NCBI RefSeq assembly: GCF_002836205.1
Contig: NZ_PJBE01000013.1
Location: forward strand, 1,116,001 to 1,180,000
DNA length: 64,000 nt
Origin: Shewanella sp. Choline-02u-19
GTDB taxonomy: Bacteria > Pseudomonadota > Gammaproteobacteria > Enterobacterales > Shewanellaceae
Reading direction: 5' to 3'
Positions within the stretch are counted from its first letter, which is position 1. Every line of letters starts with the position of its first letter. Position numbers and translations under genes: made by a program. This document shows, piece after piece, positions 1-6,725 of this stretch. Below the pieces are notes generated by a model. It was not told the origin of the DNA. It did not search any database and saw only the letters and a list, made by a program, of their open reading frames with translations.

Positions 1-1
1 T

Positions 2-475
2 GTTAATCAAATGACTGAAATATTGCCTAATATCTTTATAATCACTGATTTAAGTAATAAATATGCAAAGCCAGAAGGTAATAAATACCTTTTTACTGGC
101 TCAGGTGATAGTTGCAAACCTGATATATTTGATCACGAATTGTTGTTGGTCATAAAGGAAAATGATGGGCTTATAGTATTTACTGGTTGCGCTCATAGTG
201 GCGTTCTCAATATGATCGATACAGCGCTTAATCATTTTCCTAGCACTAAAATAAAAGCTGTCGTTGGTGGTTTTCACTTAGTTGGATTACCATTATTCAA
301 CAGTATTGGTGGAACTAGAGAGAAGATTGAAGAGATTGGTGAATTAATATTAAATTACCCAATAGATAAGCTGTATACAGGACACTGCACAGGAATGAAA
401 GCCTATAATATTTTGAAAGGTGTACTTGGTGACCGCTTAGAATATTTCCCAGCAGGTCGCAGCATTAGTATCTGA
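2..475 (+). CDS. Metallo-beta-lactamase-fold hydrolase, C-terminal part (5' end outside window)
   Basis: The reading frame is open to the left edge, so only the C-terminal part is present and the ATG at 11 is probably internal. The visible part has the metal-ligand pattern of MBL-fold enzymes: a GCAHSG motif near residue 60, GGFHL near 87 and YTGHCTG near 123, each supplying a metal-binding Cys/His position. The GCAHSG...GGFHL...TGHCTG arrangement is the one seen in the subgroup annotated as 7,8-dihydropterin-6-methyl-phosphate synthase-like hydrolases. The actual substrate is unknown, as this subgroup is poorly characterised. No signal peptide can be judged because the N-terminus is missing. 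The next gene is on the opposite strand, converging from the right. Confidence 0.75.
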   Translation, partial: VNQMTEILPNIFIITDLSNKYAKPEGNKYLFTGSGDSCKPDIFDHELLLVIKENDGLIVFTGCAHSGVLNMIDTALNHFPSTKIKAVVGGFHLVGLPLFNSIGGTREKIEEIGELILNYPIDKLYTGHCTGMKAYNILKGVLGDRLEYFPAGRSISI

Positions 476-996
476 TTTTACTGCTATTAATAAATTAAGT
501 CAGTATTATATTTCGCATTGTCTATTGCCCATTTTCTAGTGCTTCTTGTTACAGTTAGTGCTGCAGCTTTAAACGTTTTATTACAGTGTTATCGGGCATA
601 TGATTGCCATAATTTGCCTAATCGAAGCTGTATGGGCTGGAGTCTAGGCACTAACTCTTTTGTGTCACATAAGTGAGTTGAACGAAGCCGCTAAAGATTA
701 ATGTTCAAGATGTATTTGTTCTTCAATAGTTCATAGGCTAAATATGAATTAATATGAACTTTTATTTTACATTCATTAGAGTAGGTTTGATGTGGCCTTG
801 TCTGATCTGAAATGTTTTTCAGCTATCATCATCAGGGGAAGTTTAGTTATGAGTAAAGTATTACTCATAACGATGAAAACCCAGTGCTAAGTAACCTCGT
901 AGATTGCATTGTGGCTATTCTGAGATCAGATGTTCGTCCACCCGGACTCTATCAATGCGACGTACCGAAGATATGATTATAAAAGTTATCGCAGCA
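476..996. other. Intergenic stretch, no gene recognised
   Basis: About 520 bases between the convergent MBL-fold gene and the auxiliary TrpRS gene. I see no convincing open frame. A perfect inverted repeat with 8-bp arms (ATGAGTAA / TTACTCAT, 4-base loop) lies at 849-868; it has no T-run and could be an operator or chance. No clear intrinsic terminator for either flanking gene. Confidence 0.5.
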
Positions 997-2034
997 CTAA
1001 AATAAATTCAACCCAAAGGCTCTTTTTATCCTTGCGAGCACAAGACTGGCTTCATCCTGCGAGCGTTCACTCCCTCGTTTTAAGATTTCTACGAGTTGCG
1101 ATTTATCTGATAGAAAAATCTCTCTGCGTTCACGTATTGGTTGTAAAAGCTCTTGTAATACCTGATTTAAGATCTTTTTGGTCGTTCCATCACCTAAGCC
1201 TCCCGTCTGATAATGAGCTTTTAACTCATCGATATAGGCTGCATCAGGATGAAACGCATCCAGATATGTGAACACGATATTCCCTTCGATCTGACCTGGG
1301 TCTGAAACTCGAATGTGATTCGGATCTGTGTACATGGATTGCACTGCCTGCGATATTTCCTGCTCATTCGAACCCAATAGAATGCAGTTGTTGAGAGATT
1401 TTGACATTTTGCTCTTTCCATCCGGACTCGGTAGCCGTGAAGATTTGCTCAATAACGGTTTACACTCAACGAGTATTTGCTCGTCGGCAATATGATTTAG
1501 CCGTCGAACGATCTCATTTGTCTGCTCAATCATGGGAAGCTGATCATCACCAACAGGGATAAGTGTCGCGTTAAATGCAGTGATGTCGGCTGCTTGGCTA
1601 ATCGGGTAAGTCAAAAAACCTGCCGGAATGGAGCTGCCAAATTGTTTATTAGATATCTCAGATTTTACCGTAGGGTTTCTTTGTAATCGCGATACGGAAA
1701 CTAAATTTGAATAGTACATGGTGAGCTCAGACAGAGCCGGGATTGCTGACTGCAGACAAATGGTCGTTTTGCTGGGATCAATGCCCACGGCTAGATAATC
1801 AGCCACAACATTTAGAATATTGTTCGAGACTTTACGTGGATTATGACCGTTATCAGTAAGCCCCTGCAGATCGGCCACTAAAATAGTTTGCTCATGCAGA
1901 TGTTGTAGCATCACTCTCTGCTGGAGTGAACCAACATAGTGCCCTAAATGTAGTGGGCCAGTTGCTCTGTCTCCAGTTAAGATTTTCTCTGATTTACGGG
2001 GGGATTGATTTAAGTTTAAGTTATTATTTTGCAT
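997..2034 (-). CDS. trpS: Auxiliary tryptophanyl-tRNA synthetase
   Basis: Class I aminoacyl-tRNA synthetase charging tRNA-Trp in the cytoplasm. It has the HIGH-type motif HLGH inside GPLHLGHYVG near the N-terminus and a perfect KMSKS at about residues 209-213. It belongs to the TrpRS group with TGDRxTGxLHLGHYVGSL, common in Firmicutes, not the GNYMGALRQ type that is usual for the housekeeping enzyme of gammaproteobacteria, so I infer a second, acquired TrpRS. The position of His43 of the E. coli-type enzyme (DQHAIT), implicated in indolmycin sensitivity, reads as Gln here (ADLQGLT). The frame also has an ATG at 2067, but the ATG at 2034 has a GGAG Shine-Dalgarno 8 bases upstream and is preferred. 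Length is about 345 residues, normal for the family. It is preceded by a leader with tandem Trp codons, so Trp-dependent attenuation is likely. Confidence 0.92.
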   Translation of the reverse strand: MQNNNLNLNQSPRKSEKILTGDRATGPLHLGHYVGSLQQRVMLQHLHEQTILVADLQGLTDNGHNPRKVSNNILNVVADYLAVGIDPSKTTICLQSAIPALSELTMYYSNLVSVSRLQRNPTVKSEISNKQFGSSIPAGFLTYPISQAADITAFNATLIPVGDDQLPMIEQTNEIVRRLNHIADEQILVECKPLLSKSSRLPSPDGKSKMSKSLNNCILLGSNEQEISQAVQSMYTDPNHIRVSDPGQIEGNIVFTYLDAFHPDAAYIDELKAHYQTGGLGDGTTKKILNQVLQELLQPIRERREIFLSDKSQLVEILKRGSERSQDEASLVLARIKRAFGLNLF

Positions 2035-2038
2035 TTTA

Positions 2039-2160
2039 ATATCTCCAAAATTTTCCATCGGAGACATTTATAGACTTATTTATAGTGGGTCAATAGCTGT
2101 CATCCGACGGCTATTGAACAAACAGGATTCAGTGCCGCTCTATGTGAAAGAGCGCCACCA
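2039..2160 (-). promoter_or_regulatory. Putative Trp-responsive attenuator: mutually exclusive hairpins ahead of TrpRS
   Basis: Seen on the minus-strand transcript: hairpin 1:2 pairs CGCTCT (2154-2149) with AGAGCG (2141-2136), directly after the two TGG codons. GCGGC within segment 2 can instead pair with GCCGT in segment 3 (about 2111-2107). Hairpin 3:4 pairs TCAATAGC (2117-2110) with GCTATTGA (2097-2090), with three further inner pairs. A fourth hairpin pairs ATGTCTCC (2067-2060) with GGAGATAT (2046-2039), burying the Shine-Dalgarno of the ATG at 2034. There is no T-run after 3:4, so a classical intrinsic terminator is not evident and control may be translational or Rho-dependent. The regulatory interpretation is inference. 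Confidence 0.55.
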
Positions 2161-2199
2161 AAAAACTGAGGTTAGTTGGAACAGGTTTATTGAATTCAT
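2140..2199 (-). CDS. Leader peptide with tandem Trp codons (trpL-like)
   Basis: A 19-codon open frame, MNSINLFQLTSVFWWRSFT, beginning with ATG at 2199 and ending with TAG at 2142-2140. It carries two adjacent TGG codons (2160-2155) followed by Arg, much like the WWR core of enterobacterial trp operon leader peptides. It ends 105 bases before the TrpRS start and leads straight into a set of alternative hairpins. The Shine-Dalgarno is weak. Known precedents are trpL of enteric bacteria and the leader of an auxiliary TrpRS in Streptomyces. That this frame is translated is inferred from the Trp codons and their placement. Confidence 0.6.
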   Translation of the reverse strand: MNSINLFQLTSVFWWRSFT

Positions 2200-2626
2200 A
2201 CTTTGACAGTAGCATTTTGGATGATATGGCTCAAGTGGATTTAAATTTTGGCTTCAAATGTGCACTAATCAAAGTGATTTATAGGTCGGAGACCGTTTTG
2301 CTAGGGATGTTCAGATTTCTATGCTTAATTACACTACTGGTGAACCTTTAGGTTGTACCATAAAGTTGTTGATACATATTTTAATAAAAAGATCGGCAAA
2401 TGATATTGTTCAATATGGAACAGAGTTTTCTGCCAACGATGCTTAGTGTTTTAGCCGAGAAAGCCCATTTGCTCGCCTTAATTAACGTTTAAATACATTA
2501 CCAAGCCCTTATTTAAAGGCTTTGCGTATTTACAAATTAGTAACCTGGTGTAATATATTGTATCTTAAGGTTAATTACTCTGTACTTAAAATAAATGGAG
2601 AGGTAGTTTGCAGATTCATTAATTAA
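2200..2626. other. Divergent intergenic region
   Basis: Lies between the TrpRS leader (leftward) and the secreted 311-residue protein (rightward), so it should hold both promoters. A GGAGAGG at 2597-2603 is 23 bases before the rightward ATG, too far to be a standard ribosome binding site. I see no further gene. Confidence 0.4.
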
Positions 2627-3562
2627 ATGGATTTAAATAATATGAAATGTAAAACAATCGTAGCCCTTGCTAGCATAATAAGTGCTAGTTCTGTTTCGGC
2701 GAATAATGAGGGTAATTTACAAGTTGAAGAAGCAAGCCCTCGTTTTGTTCTTACCTATGGGTGGGTTGCTGGTCAGGTGATGGCTGGTGCTAGCTCTGCA
2801 ATTAAAGGTGGGGTTAAATCTGCATTGCAAGATGCAATTTTTGGCCCTAGTTCACCGGACTATGTCAACCTATCTGAAGAAAGCCTGCAGCAGATTGAAG
2901 ACATAGTACAAAGTGCATTTGATAATGCAGCAAAAGAAGACATGATTCGAGATTTAAGAGCGTTAGAATACAGCATGAAGGCCTACAGTGATCGGCTAGA
3001 TAGTGAGGGCATTCGTGATTTAGACACGTTAGCGAACATGGAAAGTGAGTCTAATAAACTTTATGCATCACCCGCCTTCAACACCTCTAAACCTTACTAT
3101 ACCGACATCACAGTGCATTACTCGGCTGCGGCTGCGTTTCGTTACGCCATATTGGCTGATAGGGTTCACTTCAAAGAAAACAGTATTACTTTCATAGAAA
3201 GCGCAGGCACGCAAATGGCCACTTATGTTGAAGCGATGGGGGCAGCAAGCGATAAAAAGATTGCTGAAAATGTATATTTAACATCATATAAAACGACGCA
3301 GTGTCAACTTAATCGTAATGTGCTAGGTGAAGCAGCAGAAGATTTAAGCCTCAAGTATGGTACACCCTCAAGTTGTTATGACTATACAGTGACTGATAAT
3401 CTAGATGGGTCGAGCTATCGCTATCGATATCAAGACCACGGCGGTACCAATAGCAGCATGGCTAACAATAAAGTAAACAGCCTTACCACTAACTACCTTA
3501 ATATCCTTAAAGGCGAAGATTATCAGAGTGTGATTGATAATTTGCAGCACATCTATAACTAA
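2627..3562 (+). CDS. Secreted protein with Cry-domain-I-like helix pattern, unknown function
   Basis: A 311-residue protein with an N-terminal signal peptide: after Met6 a Lys-containing start is followed by a hydrophobic stretch and an SVSA-NN cleavage site near residue 25. An in-frame stop directly precedes the ATG at 2627; the ATG at 2642 is an equally good start. The mature part begins with a Gly/Ala-rich amphipathic stretch, then an IFG-SSPD segment, then a helix with LQQIEDIVQSAF and LRALEYSMKAYSDRL, and near residue 165 HYSAAAAFRYAILADRVHF. This order resembles the N-terminal helical, pore-forming domain of delta-endotoxins (QVEELI..., ALEGL...Y..Y, YAQAANLHLxLLRDA). Two Cys residues lie near 227 and 248. 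No receptor-binding domains follow. The resemblance is judged by eye and may be only a shared helical pattern. It sits just upstream of an LRR lipoprotein, possibly co-transcribed. Confidence 0.5.
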   Translation: MDLNNMKCKTIVALASIISASSVSANNEGNLQVEEASPRFVLTYGWVAGQVMAGASSAIKGGVKSALQDAIFGPSSPDYVNLSEESLQQIEDIVQSAFDNAAKEDMIRDLRALEYSMKAYSDRLDSEGIRDLDTLANMESESNKLYASPAFNTSKPYYTDITVHYSAAAAFRYAILADRVHFKENSITFIESAGTQMATYVEAMGAASDKKIAENVYLTSYKTTQCQLNRNVLGEAAEDLSLKYGTPSSCYDYTVTDNLDGSSYRYRYQDHGGTNSSMANNKVNSLTTNYLNILKGEDYQSVIDNLQHIYN

Positions 3563-3591
3563 ATCCTATATAACAATATATCGCTAAGCGA

Positions 3592-3611
3592 GGCGCTATA
3601 TCTGTAGCGCC
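3592..3611 (+). terminator. Small hairpin between the secreted protein and LRR lipoprotein genes
   Basis: GGCGCTA and TAGCGCC form a perfect 7-bp stem with a 6-base loop, 30 bases after the preceding stop and 19 before the next ATG. There is no T-run, so it may be an RNA-stability or partial-attenuation element, not a full terminator. Confidence 0.3.
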
Positions 3612-3629
3612 CCTGTGGGAATTAATTTT

Positions 3630-4457
3630 ATGAAAAAATATTTATTTTTATTTATTACCCTCTTTATGATGGGCTGTAATTCATCTGATGATACAGCCAA
3701 AGAATGGTATGACGATCTGTATTTTGAACACCCAGCCATGAAACAGTGTTTGATTAGCTGGGTTGAAGAATATGGTTGGACAAGTGCGGAAGAGGTGACT
3801 AAGTTAAGTTGCAGCCGTAATGGCATAGATTCTATTGCTGGAATTGAACAGTTCGAAAATCTAAGTCGGTTGTATCTTAGTTATACTGCACTTAAGGAGT
3901 TAGACCTCAGCGGTAATCCTAAATTGGATTATATCAATATAGGCAAGAATCCTTACTTAAAATCTGTCGATGTATCACAGAATTTAGAGTTAACTGCAAT
4001 GTATGTCTACGAAAATGCCGTAGAGGAAATTAATCTCTCAAACTTACCTAAGCTTGATCATGCTTTTTTAAATAACAATCATATTAAAGCGCTTAAACTC
4101 GATGGTACTGATGTCAGATATTTAAACGTTGAAAATAATTTAATTGAAAACATTGATCTGAGCAATGCTCGAAGCATTCGCGATTTGACCTTAACGGGTA
4201 ACCCCATTACCAATATTGACCTGTCCAATCTGCAAGATTTAACAGCGTTAACTATTTATAACACCGGGATAAGTACTTTAGATGTTTCATATAATCAAGA
4301 GCTCATAGTGCTCGGTGCCAAGGATAATAACATCGAAAGCATTCGATTTTATAATAACCCTAAGTTGACAAACGTTAATATCACGAACAACCCACTTGAT
4401 AAAGATACACTTGATTACTTGGCTACGATTGATTGGATGGATGTTTTACGATATTAA
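3630..4457 (+). CDS. Leucine-rich-repeat lipoprotein
   Basis: A 275-residue protein starting at ATG 3630 (a GTG at 3615 is in frame, but GTGGGA 10 bases upstream of the ATG fits a ribosome binding site and gives a proper signal sequence). The signal peptide ends in MMGC, a lipobox; Asn at +2 predicts the outer membrane. From about residue 60 there are tandem leucine-rich repeats of roughly 20-22 residues with the LxLxxN/LDLSGNP type of core, for example LKELDLSGNPKL, ENIDLSN and ISTLDVSYNQEL. LRR proteins bind other proteins; the partner is unknown. The gene follows the secreted 311-residue protein by 67 bases on the same strand, so the two may act together at the cell surface. AT-rich coding suggests acquired DNA. 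Confidence 0.8.
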   Translation: MKKYLFLFITLFMMGCNSSDDTAKEWYDDLYFEHPAMKQCLISWVEEYGWTSAEEVTKLSCSRNGIDSIAGIEQFENLSRLYLSYTALKELDLSGNPKLDYINIGKNPYLKSVDVSQNLELTAMYVYENAVEEINLSNLPKLDHAFLNNNHIKALKLDGTDVRYLNVENNLIENIDLSNARSIRDLTLTGNPITNIDLSNLQDLTALTIYNTGISTLDVSYNQELIVLGAKDNNIESIRFYNNPKLTNVNITNNPLDKDTLDYLATIDWMDVLRY

Positions 4458-4464
4458 TTATGCT

Positions 4465-4508
4465 AGCCCAAGTTTATTAAATGTTTCTATCAAAGTACTT
4501 GGCTTTTG
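4465..4508 (+). terminator. Possible terminator of the LRR lipoprotein gene
   Basis: AGCCCAAGT and ACTTGGCT pair with one bulged base around a long loop and are followed by TTTT. Weak but in the right place just after the stop codon. Confidence 0.3.
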
Positions 4509-4812
4509 AGAAAATATTATAGCGAGGTAATGGGGCCTCGCTATGAAAAGCGTTAACGCCTTACAGCCATTAAAAATTAGATTGATATCGTCTTTCGAAA
4601 ATTAAGACATTACTTTTTAATGCTAGTCGCCAACATTAGAGCTTTGGGTCTAACTAATTCCTATCCAATTGTATTTTAGCGAGCAGCTAATGAATACTTG
4701 ATGGACTACATCCCTAATTCTGCAGATCACTTATCGCGATCACTTTTACATTAGTTACTTTTACTTCTATGTTAACAATGTAATGACGGCAATTATTGGA
4801 TAAGGATATATC
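4509..4812. other. Intergenic region before the antiporter gene
   Basis: Holds a hairpin at 4519-4544 (ATAGCGAGG / CCTCGCTAT, 9-bp perfect stem, 8-base loop, no T-run) and a direct repeat of GATCACTT near 4724-4744. The antiporter promoter should be here. No gene seen. Confidence 0.4.
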
Positions 4813-6642
4813 ATGCTGGAGCACATCACCGCTATGCTCGCGCTCTTAGGCGTTTTGTCGCTATTTTGTCAATGGTTGGGCTGGCGGCTCAGATTACCTG
4901 CTATTTTACCTTTGCTGCTGTGTGGCCTACTGCTAGGGCCAATGTTGGGTTTTTTAAAGCCAGATGCCATTTTTGGTGACCTCCTGTTTCCGATTATCTC
5001 CTTAGGTGTTGCCATTATTCTTTTTGAGGGTGCTTTGACGCTTAATTTTAAAGAGATTAAAGAGCACGGCGGTATGGTGACTCGTCTTGTAACCTTAGGT
5101 ACCGCCATTACGTGGGTTTGTATCAGTGTTGCAACGCATTACTTAATTGGTTTTGATTGGCCAATGGCGACGTTATTTGGCGCATTAGTGGTTGTTACTG
5201 GCCCGACTGTGATTGTGCCATTGCTGCGCAGTGTGAGGCCTAAAACAGAGTTATCGAGTATTTTACGCTGGGAAGGCATAGTGATTGATCCTATCGGGGC
5301 GATATTAGCGGTATTGGTATTTGAATACATAGGGGTGGCAGCGGACCCAACAACCCATGTGTTGCATGCTTTAACTTCGATGTTGTTAGTCGGCTTCGGT
5401 TTAGGGACTCTTTGCGGCTATTTAGTGGGTTTGATCTTACGCAATAACTTACTGCCACATTATTTGCGTAATACCGCCGTATTAACCTTAATGTTAGCGG
5501 TATTTGTCGCCTCTAATTTACTGCAAGAAGAAGCTGGCTTACTGTCTGTAACCGTGATGGGTATATGGCTTGCAAACATGAAGGGTGTCGAGATTGACGA
5601 TATTCTTGAATTTAAAGAAACGCTGACGGTACTGCTCATTTCTGCACTATTTATTTTATTAGCCGCGAGATTAAATGCTGATGCTTTGATCAGTTTAGGT
5701 TGGCAAGGATTGGTGCTGTTAGCGGTGGTGATGTTGATTGCTCGGCCACTTAGCATTTGGTGCTGTGGTGTTGGGACATCATTATCGAGCGCGGATAAAT
5801 GGTTTTTAAGCTGGGTTGCCCCTCGGGGTATTGTCGCGGCAGCAATTTCCTCACTGTTTGCCATCAAACTAGAAAAAGCAGGTGTAGCCGGAGCAGAGTT
5901 AATTGTGCCTTTGGTATTTTTAATCATCATCGGTACGGTGGTGATCCAAAGTCTAACGGCGGGACGCTGGGCTAAAATACTGGGGGTGACCGCTGGAACG
6001 TCGCAAGGATTACTCATTTTTGGCGCGTCTCAATTTTCACGTGCTCTAGCCAAAACATTAAAGGCTAACGGCGTTACCGTGTTGTTAGCCGACAATAACT
6101 GGGACAATATTCGATTAGCTCGGATGGAAAACCTTGCAGTCTATTTTGGTAATCCAGCGTCTGAGCACGCTGAAAACCATATGAACATGAGCGAAATAGG
6201 GCGTGTACTGGTATTGTCACCTTACAGACAGCTTAACCCTTTGGTCAGTTTCTATTTCCAAGATGTGTTTGGCAGGGAGAAGGTGTATGGACTTAATAAT
6301 AATGACAGTACTAGCAGTAGTAATAGCGCAAGGCATCAGTTATCCGAGTCTTATTTAAGGCAGTTGTGTTTATTTGGTGATGCTGTGTCTTATTCTAAAT
6401 TAGCCAGTTTGATGGCTAAAGGCGCCAGTATAAAAAGTACCAGCTTGACGGCAAACTTTGACTACTCGATGTTTATGGCGCAGTACGGTCAAAGTGCGAT
6501 TCCTTTGGTGTATCTGCAAGGGGGCAAGGTCAAAGTGATAAGTGCGGCTGACACGGTAGCGTTAACTTCGGGTGTAGAGTTGATTAGTTTAATTCCCAGA
6601 GATGCTAAACCTGCTGCAATAGTCAATATTACGCAGCCTTAA
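4813..6642 (+). CDS. Cation:proton antiporter (CPA family) with C-terminal RCK/TrkA-N-like domain
   Basis: A 609-residue inner-membrane protein predicted to exchange Na+ or K+ for H+. Residues 1-395 are about a dozen hydrophobic segments of the Na_H_exchanger type, including GPTVIVPLLR near 135 and EGIVIDPIGA near 155, where the Asp is the ion-binding position. From about residue 396 a soluble domain starts with LLIFGASQFSRALAKTL, a degenerate Rossmann motif followed by LLADNN, as in TrkA-N/RCK domains that gate transport by nucleotide or ligand binding. The ATG at 4813 has AAGGAT 9 bases upstream. It stands alone and is followed by a bidirectional terminator shared with fadE. Ion preference cannot be read from the sequence. 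Confidence 0.88.
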   Translation: MLEHITAMLALLGVLSLFCQWLGWRLRLPAILPLLLCGLLLGPMLGFLKPDAIFGDLLFPIISLGVAIILFEGALTLNFKEIKEHGGMVTRLVTLGTAITWVCISVATHYLIGFDWPMATLFGALVVVTGPTVIVPLLRSVRPKTELSSILRWEGIVIDPIGAILAVLVFEYIGVAADPTTHVLHALTSMLLVGFGLGTLCGYLVGLILRNNLLPHYLRNTAVLTLMLAVFVASNLLQEEAGLLSVTVMGIWLANMKGVEIDDILEFKETLTVLLISALFILLAARLNADALISLGWQGLVLLAVVMLIARPLSIWCCGVGTSLSSADKWFLSWVAPRGIVAAAISSLFAIKLEKAGVAGAELIVPLVFLIIIGTVVIQSLTAGRWAKILGVTAGTSQGLLIFGASQFSRALAKTLKANGVTVLLADNNWDNIRLARMENLAVYFGNPASEHAENHMNMSEIGRVLVLSPYRQLNPLVSFYFQDVFGREKVYGLNNNDSTSSSNSARHQLSESYLRQLCLFGDAVSYSKLASLMAKGASIKSTSLTANFDYSMFMAQYGQSAIPLVYLQGGKVKVISAADTVALTSGVELISLIPRDAKPAAIVNITQP

Positions 6643-6660
6643 GCAAACCCATCTCAATAA

Positions 6661-6691
6661 AAAAGCCAGTCACGGTGAGCGACTGGCTTTT
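6661..6691. terminator. Bidirectional intrinsic terminator (antiporter / fadE)
   Basis: AAAAGCCAGTC and GACTGGCTTTT form a perfect 11-bp stem with a 9-base loop, giving an A-run on one side and a T-run on the other, between two convergent genes. Confidence 0.9.
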
Positions 6692-6725
6692 AGAGTATCA
6701 ACTTACGTTGTTAACCTGGTATTGA

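Noticed and set aside
930..1271. Rightward open frame of 113 codons over the TrpRS 3' end
   Set aside because: It lies antisense to a TrpRS frame with intact signature motifs and its protein has no recognisable features.
5460..6017. Leftward open frame of 185 codons inside the antiporter gene
   Set aside because: Antisense shadow; low-complexity Ser/Thr/Ala/Asn translation typical of the reverse strand of a membrane-protein gene.
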